This document shows, one piece after another, positions 35,790 through 44,895 of a stretch of 64,000 bases of DNA. Each line of letters begins with the position of its first letter. The stretch's first letter is position 1. Below the pieces are notes generated by a model. It worked only from the letters and a program-made list of their open reading frames with translations, had not been told where the DNA came from and made no database searches. Made by a program: the position numbers and the translations under genes. The DNA is from Oribacterium sp. oral taxon 078 str. F0262 (GTDB lineage Bacteria > Bacillota > Clostridia > Lachnospirales > Lachnospiraceae), in the NCBI RefSeq assembly GCF_000160135.1, contig NZ_GG729933.1:316816-380815 (forward strand), read 5' to 3'.

Positions 35790-37247
35790 ATGAAGGAAAT
35801 CTTTTACAGACCGGAAAACGGCTGGGTCGGAGATACGATCCCGTTTTCGCACGACGGAAAATTCTATATTTTCTATCTCCACGATGAGAGAAAGGGAAAT
35901 ACGGAGGATGAGTATGGCTACCGCACGAGCTGGAATCTTCTGATTACGGAGGATGGGGTCGAGATCGAGGACTGCGGAGCCGTGCTTCCGGTCGGGGAAT
36001 ATGAGGATGCCGACTACGCCTGCTACACCGGCTCTGTCCTTTCCGACAGGGAAGGAAGATTCCATATTTTTTATACGGCGCAGAATAATTACAATCCCAA
36101 ATATTTCAGGGACGGGCGTCCGATGCAGTATATCATGCATGCCGTGAGCAGGGATCTGATTCACTGGGAGAAGGACAGGGACTTCCTGCTCAGTGCGGAT
36201 GAGTCAATCTATGAGCCCTATGACTGGCGGGATCCCTATGTCTTTTATGAGGAGAAGGAGAAGTGCTACTACATGCTTCTTGCGGCCAGGCTTCGGGGGG
36301 CGAGCGAACAGAGCGGAGGCTGCGTCGGGCTCTGCCGCTCCTTTGATCTCCTCCACTGGGAGGCGCAGCAGCCCTTCTATCAACCGGATTCCTATATGAC
36401 GCACGAATGCCCCGATCTCTTTCGCATGGGCGGGAAGTATTATCTTCTGTATTCTACCTTCTCGGAAAAGTTCGTGACACATTACCGGGTCTCGGACTCC
36501 CTTCACGGACCGTGGAGGGCGCCGATCGAGGACAGCCTGGACGGGAGGGCCTTTTACGCGGCGAAGACGGCGGAGCGAAACGGAGAGAGATGGGCCTTTG
36601 CCTGGATCCCGACAAGACGGGGGGAGACGGACTTCGGACAATATGAGTGGGGAGGCTCCCTGCATATGCATCGGCTCTCGCAAAAGGAGGGTAAGAGGCT
36701 CACTGTGCAGCCCCCGGAGGCTCTCACTGCCCTTTTCCAAAAGGATATCACTCCGGAGGATGCGCTTAGGGAAAGGATAGAGGCAGAGAACTGGGAGGGA
36801 AAAAGCCGCATCAGCTTCGACGGCATGCCGGAGAGCTGCATGATAGAGGCGGATCTCTCATTTTCTGAGGGAAGCAGAGTTTTCGGACTTTCGCTTCGTC
36901 AGGATACCGCTCTCTCCGAGGGATATTATTTCCGCTTTGAGCCATTCTACAACCGGGTGGTCATGGACCGCTGGCCGCGGAGGGAGAAGGGGGTCAATCA
37001 GTGGTATATCGACGGAGACAAGCCCTTTCTGATTGAGCTGGAGCGGCCGCTGGACTATCGAAAGCTCCCGGATCGGCGGCTTCATATCCGGCTGATCTCC
37101 GATAAAAGCATACTCTGCCTTTATGTCAATGACGAGCTGGCGCTCAGCGCGAGGGCCTATTCCGGGAAGGGGACGCACTGGGGATTTTTTGTACAGGACG
37201 GAGCCGTCAGTATGGAGCATATCCGCATCTATGCGAGAAGCGAATAA
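35790..37247 (+). CDS. GH32-clan glycoside hydrolase with atypical nucleophile motif
   Basis: 485-residue intracellular protein with a five-bladed propeller plus C-terminal beta-sandwich, as in GH32/GH68. The R-D-P motif (W-R-D-P-Y-V-F, transition-state Asp) and the E-C-P-D-L-F motif (acid/base Glu) are present. The usual W-M-N-D-P-N-G nucleophile motif is replaced by N-G-W-V-G-D-T-I-P-F, in which the Asp of V-G-D is the probable nucleophile. It therefore probably acts on a fructoside, but not necessarily sucrose or plain fructan. It is the first gene of the operon; ATG 35790 follows AGAAGGAGTACCGC. Confidence 0.82.
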   Translation: MKEIFYRPENGWVGDTIPFSHDGKFYIFYLHDERKGNTEDEYGYRTSWNLLITEDGVEIEDCGAVLPVGEYEDADYACYTGSVLSDREGRFHIFYTAQNNYNPKYFRDGRPMQYIMHAVSRDLIHWEKDRDFLLSADESIYEPYDWRDPYVFYEEKEKCYYMLLAARLRGASEQSGGCVGLCRSFDLLHWEAQQPFYQPDSYMTHECPDLFRMGGKYYLLYSTFSEKFVTHYRVSDSLHGPWRAPIEDSLDGRAFYAAKTAERNGERWAFAWIPTRRGETDFGQYEWGGSLHMHRLSQKEGKRLTVQPPEALTALFQKDITPEDALRERIEAENWEGKSRISFDGMPESCMIEADLSFSEGSRVFGLSLRQDTALSEGYYFRFEPFYNRVVMDRWPRREKGVNQWYIDGDKPFLIELERPLDYRKLPDRRLHIRLISDKSILCLYVNDELALSARAYSGKGTHWGFFVQDGAVSMEHIRIYARSE

Positions 37248-37283
37248 TCATTTATGAATTATTTATTTATGATAGGAGGTTTT

Positions 37284-38600
37284 ATGTTTTCCAGGCGAAT
37301 GAGATGCATCGGAGGCCTTGTCCTCACATCGGCAGTACTTCTCACAGGCTGCAGCGGAGGGGGAAAAGCGGCATCGACGGAGGAGGCGGGAAGCTCCTCT
37401 GAGAAGGCCGAGAGGGAGATCCATTACTTTTCCTCCAGGTCCTCCTCGGACGATACCCTGCTCTCCCTTCAGGAGGTCACGGACAGCTACAACAAAGAAG
37501 GAGGAAAGATCAAGCTCATCATCGACAGCAATGCGGACCGGTCCTCCTACGACCAGAAGCTCCGCACGATGATCGCGGGGCAGCAGATGCCGGATATGTT
37601 TGATCTGGACGCCTCCCCCTATGCCGTAGAGCTTGGGAATCAGGGGATGCTGACGGATATGGATCAGTTTCTGGATGAGATCGGGGAGAAGGACAGCTAT
37701 ATCCCGCTCGCCCTGAATTACGGCAGGACCTCCGACGGAAAGCTCTATACCCTGCCCCTGGAGTTCTCCACGGAGATGATCTGGTACAATACGGAGATCT
37801 TTTCGGATGCGGGGATTTCGGAGGCTCCAAAGACATTGGACGAGCTCCTCGCGGACTGCAAAATCCTGAAGGAGAAGGGCTATACCCCCTTCGGAATCGG
37901 GGGAGGGGACGGATGGCCGCTTTTAAGGCTTCTCGCCACCTATCCCTTCCGCCTAAGCGGCAATGACTTTTTGAACCGGCTCGCATCCGGAGAGGCGAAG
38001 ATGGAGGAGGAGCCGGGAGTGAAGGCCAGTGAGTTCATGGCGGAGATCGGTCAGTACTTTCAGCCGGGCTTTTCGACGACGGATGTCGCCACCGGATTAA
38101 ATCTTTTCCTGAGCGGAAAGGTCGCGATGTATCCGACCGGCACCTGGGAGCTCAATTATTTCACGGACGAGAAGCGCCCGGAAAAGCTGAAGCTCGGGTA
38201 TTTCTATATGCCCTCCTGCGAGGGAGCCGTGACAAAGCCGAATGAGTACTGGGCCTTCGGCGGGATCGGCCTCGCGGTCAATCCGAAGTCCTTCGACAAG
38301 GAGTACAAGGACTATCTGAGCTATATCGTGAAAAACTACAGTAAGGTCTACTTTTCTCACCAGCACATGACGCCGCAGAAGGTCGAGACAGGGGACAGCA
38401 GCAAGTTTGACCCGCTCTTTGTAAAGGTCATGGAGGATGCGTCGAAGATCGGCGAGACAGCGGCCCGTCCCTGGGATGTCGTACTGAAGGAGGACGTGGT
38501 CTCCGTCATAAACGATAACCTTCCCGGGCTTTGCATGGGAGAGGAGACGCCGGAGGATTTCCGGAAGGCGGTCGACGAGGCGCTGGAGAATAATCGCTGA
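37284..38600 (+). CDS. Extracellular sugar-binding lipoprotein of ABC transporter
   Basis: 438-residue family-1 solute-binding protein. Lipobox L-L-T-G-C near residue 22, followed by a Gly/Ser/Glu linker and two alpha/beta lobes. It delivers an oligosaccharide, probably a fructo-oligosaccharide, to the permeases encoded downstream. ATG at 37284 follows AGGAGG; an upstream frame from 37254 lacks a ribosome site. A strong hairpin separates it from the permease genes. Confidence 0.93.
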   Translation: MFSRRMRCIGGLVLTSAVLLTGCSGGGKAASTEEAGSSSEKAEREIHYFSSRSSSDDTLLSLQEVTDSYNKEGGKIKLIIDSNADRSSYDQKLRTMIAGQQMPDMFDLDASPYAVELGNQGMLTDMDQFLDEIGEKDSYIPLALNYGRTSDGKLYTLPLEFSTEMIWYNTEIFSDAGISEAPKTLDELLADCKILKEKGYTPFGIGGGDGWPLLRLLATYPFRLSGNDFLNRLASGEAKMEEEPGVKASEFMAEIGQYFQPGFSTTDVATGLNLFLSGKVAMYPTGTWELNYFTDEKRPEKLKLGYFYMPSCEGAVTKPNEYWAFGGIGLAVNPKSFDKEYKDYLSYIVKNYSKVYFSHQHMTPQKVETGDSSKFDPLFVKVMEDASKIGETAARPWDVVLKEDVVSVINDNLPGLCMGEETPEDFRKAVDEALENNR

Positions 38601-38673
38601 TTCTCCGGGGAGAGGCTCTTCCCCTTCGAGGTTTTTATCGAGGCTTTTATCGGAGCTTTTACCGCAGCCTTTC

Positions 38674-38701
38674 GCGGCCTGCATCGGGGAATGCAGGCCG
38701 C
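38674..38701 (+). promoter_or_regulatory. Intercistronic stem-loop between binding protein and permease genes
   Basis: Perfect 11-bp stem GCGGCCTGCAT / ATGCAGGCCGC with a 6-nt loop, ending 17 bp before the permease start and lacking a T-tract. Such loops commonly protect the binding-protein mRNA and lower permease expression. Confidence 0.7.
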
Positions 38702-38718
38702 ACGGTATAGGAGTGTTT

Positions 38719-39588
38719 ATGAAAGTTTTGCGTGATAAAAAGGCGATTGCGCTTTTCCTGTCTCCGGCGCTGCTCGTCTATTCCGTCCTTGTCATGATTC
38801 CGATCGCACTCACGTTCTACTACAGCGTGCTGGACTGGGATGGGCTTGGGGAAAAAAGATGGATAGGCCTCGGGAACTTCGCGAAGCTGATGCGCGATGC
38901 GGTCTTTGTGAGGGCCCTTAGCAATAACCTGGTCTATATCCTGATCGTGATGCTCATGCAGCTTGGCATCGGCTTTCTGATCGCCCTGCTTCTCACCTAT
39001 CTGAAGAAGGGAAGGGGCTTTATCCAGACAGTCTACTATATTCCGTCTGTCATCACCGTGATCGCCGTCGCGCAGCTCTTTACCAGCTTTTATTCCTATG
39101 AGCCGATCGGGCTTTTCAACATCTTCCGGAAGCTCTTCGGTCTCGCTCCGATCGCGTTTCTGAGTGAATACAGGACGGTGCTTCCGGCGGTGGCCTCCGT
39201 GGAGGGCTGGCAGTACATCGGGATCTATATGCTGATTTTCTACTCGGCGCTCGTTTCCGTCTCTCCGGATATCATCGAGGCGGCCCGCATCGATGGGGCG
39301 AGTGAGACACAGCTTCTCTTTAAGGTGAGGATCCCCTCCATCACAAATGTCATTCTGCTCTCCGGGATCCTGAGTCTCGTCGGAGCGCTCCGCGGCTTCG
39401 CGGCGCCCATGAATATGACAAAGGGGGGACCCAATCACAGGTCGGAGATTCTTGCGACCTATATGTACAAGAAGGCCTTTACGAGCCGGGACTACGGATA
39501 CGGGAGTGCGCTCGCGGTCGTGATCGTCATACTGAGTATCGTAGCGGTCCTTTTGATCAGCCGCTATATGGAACGAGAAGAGATATAG
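38719..39588 (+). CDS. Sugar ABC transporter permease (MalF/LacF type)
   Basis: 289-residue permease with six TM helices and the EAA loop I-E-A-A-R-I-D-G-A-S-E-T-Q-L-L-F-K-V-R-I-P, which contacts the ATPase. AGGAG selects the ATG at 38719 over the overlapping GTG at 38713. Works with the adjacent permease and the upstream binding protein. Confidence 0.94.
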   Translation: MKVLRDKKAIALFLSPALLVYSVLVMIPIALTFYYSVLDWDGLGEKRWIGLGNFAKLMRDAVFVRALSNNLVYILIVMLMQLGIGFLIALLLTYLKKGRGFIQTVYYIPSVITVIAVAQLFTSFYSYEPIGLFNIFRKLFGLAPIAFLSEYRTVLPAVASVEGWQYIGIYMLIFYSALVSVSPDIIEAARIDGASETQLLFKVRIPSITNVILLSGILSLVGALRGFAAPMNMTKGGPNHRSEILATYMYKKAFTSRDYGYGSALAVVIVILSIVAVLLISRYMEREEI

Positions 39589-39597
39589 GGGGAGAGG

Positions 39598-40437
39598 ATG
39601 CGGTATTATCTCATTAAGAGGACGAAAAGAGTGCTCTACTGGTCGCTGATGGCTGCCTTCTTGCTGATTCAGGCCTACCCGATCCTGTGGCTGCTGCTCG
39701 CAGCATTCCGGCCGAATATCGAGCTCCTGAGCGCTCCCTTTGCGCTCCCAAGGAGCCTGACCCTGGAAAACTTTGTGACGATATTTACGAAAAGCCATAT
39801 TCTTACGTATATCAAAAACAGCGCCATCATCTCTTTCTTCTCTCTGAGCTTCATCGTGCTCTTCAGCTCGATGGCGGCCTTTGCCATAGCGAAGATGAAG
39901 TTTCAGGGAAACAGGGCTCTGTACCGCTACTTTCTGATCGGTCTGACCATTCCCTATTCGGTGACGCTGATCCCCCTCTTTACCATGTTCGCAAAAATCG
40001 GACTGATCGATACCAGAATCAGTGTGATTCTCCCGCTCCTCGCCTTCCAGCTCCCGGTCTCCATCATGCTCTTTGTGAACTTTTACCGCTTCATACCGGA
40101 TGAGATCATAGAGGCGGCGGTGATCGACGGCTGCGGTATCTTCGGAATTTACGGAAGGATCATGATTCCGCTTTCCCTGAATACCATTCTGACGGTTCTC
40201 GCCATGAATTTCATCACCGTCTGGAATGACTATACCTTCAGCCTCGTTTTCATCAACAGCGCCGAGCTGAAGACGATCTCCATCGGCCTCCAGGATTTTA
40301 TCGGACCGCGGGGATTAAAGGACTGGGGCGCCACCTACGCGGCGATCGCCCTTTCCATCCTGCCGACGCTTCTCATCTATTTCTCCTTAAACAGCAGGAT
40401 GACGGCGGGCATGACGCTGGGGGCGGTGAAATCATGA
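39598..40437 (+). CDS. Sugar ABC transporter permease (MalG/LacG type)
   Basis: 279-residue second permease of the importer. Six TM helices and the EAA loop I-E-A-A-V-I-D-G-C-G-I-F-G-I-Y-G-R-I-M-I-P. GGGGGAGAGG precedes the ATG. It overlaps the downstream GH32 gene by 4 bp. No ATPase is encoded in this operon; carbohydrate importers of this type usually share a MsmK-like ATPase encoded elsewhere. Confidence 0.94.
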   Translation: MRYYLIKRTKRVLYWSLMAAFLLIQAYPILWLLLAAFRPNIELLSAPFALPRSLTLENFVTIFTKSHILTYIKNSAIISFFSLSFIVLFSSMAAFAIAKMKFQGNRALYRYFLIGLTIPYSVTLIPLFTMFAKIGLIDTRISVILPLLAFQLPVSIMLFVNFYRFIPDEIIEAAVIDGCGIFGIYGRIMIPLSLNTILTVLAMNFITVWNDYTFSLVFINSAELKTISIGLQDFIGPRGLKDWGATYAAIALSILPTLLIYFSLNSRMTAGMTLGAVKS

Positions 40438-41855
40438 CGGGAAGGGCAGATATTATCCGGCCGAAGTGGCATTTCGCCCTGAAAAAGGGATGGCTCAATG
40501 ACCCCAATGGGCTCGTTTGGTTCAAGGGAGAGTATCATCTCTACTTCCAATGCAATCCCTACGGAAATGAATGGGCGATGATGCACTGGGGGCATGCGAG
40601 GAGCAAGGATCTGATCCACTGGGAGGAGTGCGGAGCAGCGTTGCTCCCGGAAAAGGAGTATGAGCTCTGGCAAAGAGGCGGCTGCTTTTCCGGATCGCTC
40701 ATCGTATATAAGGATCGCCTCTATGCCTTCTATACGGCGGTGAGTTCGAGGGACGGAGAGAGCTTCCAAACGCAGTGCATGGCGTACTCGGATGACGGCT
40801 GTCACTTTGAGAGGGCGGCGGAGAATCCCCTGATCGGACGCTGTCCCTGCCCGGACAGTCATGATTTCCGAGATCCCAAGGTGATTTACCACAACGGGCG
40901 CTGGCAGATGCTCTGCGGAGGATCGAGCGGCGACGCGGAGGATCGGAGAAGCCATGGCAGGATCTACCTCTTTCATTCCGAGGATCTCCTTCACTGGGAC
41001 TATGACGGCATCCTCTACGAAGCGAAGGACGGGGAGGGGAGCATGTTTGAGTGCCCCGATATTTTTCCGCTCGGAGATCACTGGGTCATCACGGCATCGC
41101 CGATGAATCGGACGGACTTTCAGAGTACGATCTATATGATGGGGATGATCAATTTCAAAAACTGCATCTTCTATGTGGAGAGCTCCGGGACCCTGGATTT
41201 CGGCCCTCATTACTATGCTTCGCAGGTCTATAGGGACAGGTACGGCCGTCTCATCTCCATGGCCTGGCTCGGAGGCTGGGAGTGGATGCCGTGGATCCGA
41301 GACCACGGCCCGTCCGAGGAAGACGGCTACCGGGGCGTGCTCTCCTACCCCCGCCTTCTGTCGGAAGCGCGGGATGGGGCGCTGAAAATGAGGCCGTATT
41401 CCGATATAGACGATGCCGCCCGGGAGGAAGGGGAGCTGATCCGGAAGATAGCGAGAGGGACATCGGCGGAGCTCTTTCGGGGGAAGGAGCCTGTCCGGAT
41501 TCGGGGAAGCATAGAGAGAAGCATGGGCACGAATCTCATTCAATTCCGCTTCATGGACGAGGACTCCCACTGCATCCGCGTCTGCCTGGATTTTCTCTTT
41601 GGCAGCATCAGCACCGACTTCACGGAGGCGGATCCCTGGATCAGAAACGGCAGAAAGCTCTATAAGGCAGAGATCGGAGGGGAGAATGAGATCCCCTTTG
41701 AGCTGATCAGGGACGGGAATGTCTTGGAGCTCTTCCTCTTTGATGGAAGATATGCCGTCTCCTCCATGATCTATCCGAGCGGGGGGAAATTCAGGCTGCT
41801 GATCGGAAATAAGGGAGCCGGGATCAAGCTGAGATACAGCATTTCCGGAAGCTGA
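40434..41855 (+). CDS. GH32 beta-fructosidase (sucrase/fructan hydrolase)
   Basis: 473-residue GH32 enzyme without signal peptide. All three signature motifs are canonical: W-L-N-D-P-N-G (nucleophile Asp), F-R-D-P-K (transition-state Asp) and E-C-P-D-I-F (acid/base Glu), followed by a C-terminal beta-sandwich. It hydrolyses terminal beta-fructosyl bonds of imported sucrose or fructo-oligosaccharides in the cytosol. It is the last gene of the operon, translationally coupled to the permease. The gene ends 62 bp before an insertion sequence. Confidence 0.93.
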   Translation: MTGRADIIRPKWHFALKKGWLNDPNGLVWFKGEYHLYFQCNPYGNEWAMMHWGHARSKDLIHWEECGAALLPEKEYELWQRGGCFSGSLIVYKDRLYAFYTAVSSRDGESFQTQCMAYSDDGCHFERAAENPLIGRCPCPDSHDFRDPKVIYHNGRWQMLCGGSSGDAEDRRSHGRIYLFHSEDLLHWDYDGILYEAKDGEGSMFECPDIFPLGDHWVITASPMNRTDFQSTIYMMGMINFKNCIFYVESSGTLDFGPHYYASQVYRDRYGRLISMAWLGGWEWMPWIRDHGPSEEDGYRGVLSYPRLLSEARDGALKMRPYSDIDDAAREEGELIRKIARGTSAELFRGKEPVRIRGSIERSMGTNLIQFRFMDEDSHCIRVCLDFLFGSISTDFTEADPWIRNGRKLYKAEIGGENEIPFELIRDGNVLELFLFDGRYAVSSMIYPSGGKFRLLIGNKGAGIKLRYSISGS

Positions 41856-41917
41856 TGCGGAAATCAGCGTTTCACTCCAGCATCAGTAATTGATCTCCAA
41901 ACAATGTTGACATTAAA

Positions 41918-43789
41918 TACAACTTTCCCAATCAATGAGACTATACATCCCCAAGGGGGCATGTAGTCGACTATGATTGCCCTGTAGGCTTGGGCCTGTT
42001 TTTACTTCCCTTGGGCCTGCCGGGTCTCCGCTTTACGACAGGCTGCTCCGATTTCTCTTTCGGAGACTTGGTCTGATTCTTACTTCCTTTCGGGCGGCCA
42101 CGCTTCTTCTTGGGCGGTTCTTCCGGCTTGGGAAGTAGTCCCAGTGTCTGAAGGATCACCGTATGGGAAGGGTTGATCCGGATCAACTGCCAGTCCCCCC
42201 GATCCAGGCGGGCTTTCTTGGCCCGGACCAGGATAGAAAGCAGTTTCTTATAAGTGTAGCGTTCCAGCAGTCCCGCCTGGCCGAAGGTCTTCAGCAGGCG
42301 GAAGGTCAGGACGGCAGCAAGGAAATCGCAGAACTCGCTGCCAATGACGGAGTAGTCATCATGGACCCTGGTCTCATCGAAATCGCAGGCGGATTTATAG
42401 AACCGCATGACGATCTCGATCTCCCACCGCTTGCTGTAAGCCTTATAAGCGACTTCCGGCGGGATATCCAGATCACACTCCAGCACGATGGTCCCGAAGG
42501 TCCTCTGCTTCTTCTTCAGAACGTCCAGGTCATAGGTCCCGTTCTCCTTTGCCCTGCGGAGCCAGTCCTGTTCTTCTGCGGCAGCTTTGCTGCTGTCCCG
42601 GAAGGAGTAGAGCCATTTATCAAGGCCCTCGCACTTCTCTTTCCGGTAGGTGATGCTTCCATCGCCGGGCAGGATTCCGGTAAAGTCAAGCATGTGATGC
42701 CGTTCAATGAACTTGGAGTTCCGTTTGATCGGATTGAGGTAATGCAGATCCGGGTGCTCCACGAACTGTTCGTGAGCGGCTGATTCGGGGAAACCCTTGT
42801 CAGCAACAATGATGCCCTTTGTGATCCGGTTCTCAGTAATGAAGGATTCATAAGAAGTGGAATCCAGCATGTTTTCTGGGAAGCACTTGGAGCAGACCAG
42901 TTCCATCTCTTCCAGGTCGAAGGCAAACAGAACGGAAATATCTCTGCGTCCTTTGATTTTCGCCTTCCAGGAGAAGTCGGAGAGGGAATTGACACTCGAT
43001 TCATCCGATTTCAGAGTCCCATCGACCAGGAGGTGATGATCCATTGAAACAGCAGCTGTACGATTCCGCATGAACTGCACGATCTTTGAAACAGCCTTGC
43101 CGAGATTTTGGAGGAAAGCAGACACTGTGTTCTTTGAAAGTGCTACATCGGGATACAGCTCCGATAGAAAACAGTCGTCATATGCAGCCTTCAGCTCGTT
43201 GTCCTTGATCCCGGGGTCACAGACCCGGAGGATGGCAATACAGTAGAGCTTCTGGGCGTCAGCCTGGCAGTAAACTTTCTGGAGTTCAGGCAACATTCTG
43301 CGGAAAACATTGTCAAAGAGAATGATGTCCGCCCAGTCTTTCATGTCGATTCTGGCCTGGCTGACGGGAGCGGTGGTCTCCTTTATGATCGGAACATACC
43401 GGCCGTCAATGATGTGGCCGATGGTCGGGCCATTGACAGGAAGATGTCTTCCATCGATGTTCCTGCAGCCGACCCGCTGACGGACTGCAAACCGGTCCTT
43501 GTTCTTGCCATATGCGATAACGACTGTGTTCTTAGGGCGTTCTACGGCGAGGATTTCTTTCGGAATTGGCACTTTCAGGCCTCCTTTTGTATAGCCTTAT
43601 TATACATCTAATTAGGCTATATATCAAGGAAACGGGGCGGAAAATGTCGACAGATTTTCAAGATACGGATGCTCAGAAAGGCTAGTTTTCAGGGCTTTAC
43701 GAGCGGACAGGTAAACCAAGTAATAACGGCGGCAACTACAGAAGCGAAAGTATAGGCTTTCCTATAGTCCAACCGTTGGGAAAGTTGTA
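41918..43789. mobile_element. IS4-type insertion sequence, copy 1
   Basis: About 1.87 kb with one transposase gene on the minus strand. Ends carry the inverted sequence TACAACTTTCCCAA (41918-41931 and complement 43776-43789), and the similarity continues to GACTATA just inside each end. Subterminal palindromes occur near both ends (GACTATACAT...ATGTAGTC on the left, TATAGG...CCTATA on the right). I could not identify a clear target duplication, so the outer limits are approximate. It lies between the GH32 gene and a lipoprotein gene starting 37 bp beyond its right end. Confidence 0.85.
41971..43572 (-). CDS. IS4-superfamily DDE transposase with C-terminal AT-hooks
   Basis: 533-residue transposase. 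Catalytic Asp residues are likely in L-L-V-D-G-T-L-K and I-I-V-A-D-K-G-F-P, and the Y-S-K-R-W-E-I-E-I-V-M-R-F-Y-K segment matches the IS4 Y-(2)-R-(3)-E-(6)-K signature exactly. The C-terminal ~50 residues are basic and contain two AT-hook-like motifs (K-K-R-G-R-P-K-G-S-K-N and R-R-P-G-R-P-K-G-S-K-N). The frame is intact, so the element may be active. It is closely related to, but clearly diverged from, the transposase at 45958-47490. Confidence 0.93.
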   Translation of the reverse strand: MPIPKEILAVERPKNTVVIAYGKNKDRFAVRQRVGCRNIDGRHLPVNGPTIGHIIDGRYVPIIKETTAPVSQARIDMKDWADIILFDNVFRRMLPELQKVYCQADAQKLYCIAILRVCDPGIKDNELKAAYDDCFLSELYPDVALSKNTVSAFLQNLGKAVSKIVQFMRNRTAAVSMDHHLLVDGTLKSDESSVNSLSDFSWKAKIKGRRDISVLFAFDLEEMELVCSKCFPENMLDSTSYESFITENRITKGIIVADKGFPESAAHEQFVEHPDLHYLNPIKRNSKFIERHHMLDFTGILPGDGSITYRKEKCEGLDKWLYSFRDSSKAAAEEQDWLRRAKENGTYDLDVLKKKQRTFGTIVLECDLDIPPEVAYKAYSKRWEIEIVMRFYKSACDFDETRVHDDYSVIGSEFCDFLAAVLTFRLLKTFGQAGLLERYTYKKLLSILVRAKKARLDRGDWQLIRINPSHTVILQTLGLLPKPEEPPKKKRGRPKGSKNQTKSPKEKSEQPVVKRRPGRPKGSKNRPKPTGQS

Positions 43790-43826
43790 GTTGATTTAGC
43801 TTCTGGAATCATCATACAAGGAGTAT

Positions 43827-44732
43827 ATGAAAAGATTTGTGACATGGACCCTTGCGCTGACCCTTGCGCTTCCACTCGTTGCCTGCGGCGGCAAAAAAGC
43901 GGAGACGAAGAGCGAGACCGTAGCGACAAGCGAGACTGTAGCGGCGAGCGAGACGAGCGGCGAGGCAGAAAAGCCCTTTACCATTCAGTCCTTCCAGGCC
44001 GTCGACAAGCAGGATTACGGCATCCGCGTCGATGGGTATATGATGGACCCGAACGACAATGGATTTATTTCCTTCAGGTTGCAGAACAAAAGCGAGACGG
44101 TATCGTATCGCTTCCTCTTGGATTCCTTCACCGGAGACGGCATCCGCCTCTACGGCCCTATCAATCAGGTCGTGGAGCCGGGGCAGGAGGTTCCGGTACA
44201 GCTCCAGGTCCGGGCGAACCCGAACTATAAGCTTCAGGATTTCGGCGACCTCGAGTTCCGCTTCCTGGTTCAGGATTCGAAGCTCTCGGTCTATACGCCG
44301 GAAAAGGATGATGTGTTCCACATCTACCCGAACGGAGAAAACAGCAAGGTTCACTATACTTGGAAGGAAAAGGAAGGCGATAAGCTCCTCGATGAGAACG
44401 CGTACTTCAAGGCGACAAACACCGGTGTCACGAAGGACAAGTACGGCAATTACATCTTGAACCTCTATCTCGAGAACCGTTCCGATAAGCTGATTACCCT
44501 GTATATCCAGGGCGGCGCAGTCAACGGCATCCCGATTGAAATGAATAACTTCCATGTTGTGGGGGCGGGACAGTCCGCGTTTGTCCCGATTTTCTGGGAT
44601 CATTCCTACGTTGAGGACACGAAGGTCGAGGCGATTCAGAATCTGAGCTTCAACCTCTTTGTGGATGAGGGGAATACCTTCGTGATGTCGGAGCATCCGG
44701 CGCTCGAAAAGGCCTATACCGTGGAACAGTAA
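43827..44732 (+). CDS. Secreted lipoprotein with duplicated beta-sandwich domains (paralogue 1)
   Basis: 301-residue lipoprotein of unknown function. Signal peptide with lipobox L-V-A-C-G-G-K-K, an acidic Ser/Thr/Glu linker (25-48), then two domains that resemble each other: an L-Q-N-K-S...V-E-P-G-Q-E-V-P-V pattern near 75-120 and an L-E-N-R-S...V-G-A-G-Q-S-A-F-V pattern near 220-265. These look like Ig-type beta-sandwiches of the DUF4352 kind, but I am not certain. AAGGAG precedes the ATG. It is paralogous to the next gene, and both sit between two related insertion sequences. Confidence 0.85.
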   Translation: MKRFVTWTLALTLALPLVACGGKKAETKSETVATSETVAASETSGEAEKPFTIQSFQAVDKQDYGIRVDGYMMDPNDNGFISFRLQNKSETVSYRFLLDSFTGDGIRLYGPINQVVEPGQEVPVQLQVRANPNYKLQDFGDLEFRFLVQDSKLSVYTPEKDDVFHIYPNGENSKVHYTWKEKEGDKLLDENAYFKATNTGVTKDKYGNYILNLYLENRSDKLITLYIQGGAVNGIPIEMNNFHVVGAGQSAFVPIFWDHSYVEDTKVEAIQNLSFNLFVDEGNTFVMSEHPALEKAYTVEQ

Positions 44733-44738
44733 ACCGTA

Positions 44739-44765
44739 AGGCAGTCCCGAGGGGCTGCCTTTTTT
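44739..44765 (+). terminator. Terminator after lipoprotein paralogue 1
   Basis: GGCAGTCCC / GGGCTGCC stem with one bulged T, then TTTTTT (44760-44765), 7 bp after the stop. Confidence 0.9.
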
Positions 44766-44825
44766 GTCGCAGTGAGCATATTTTGAATAAAACGACGGAT
44801 ATCATGCGAAACAATCGCGATAATA

Positions 44826-44854
44826 TTGTAAAGCTTGACGGGGCGTGCTATGCT
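44826..44854 (+). promoter_or_regulatory. Promoter of lipoprotein paralogue 2
   Basis: TTGTAA (44826-44831), a 17-bp spacer and TATGCT (44849-44854) with a TG one base upstream (extended -10). Confidence 0.6.
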
Positions 44855-44895
44855 TTCCCGGTGAGCGCGTAAACCTTACAGAACGGAGGAGACAG

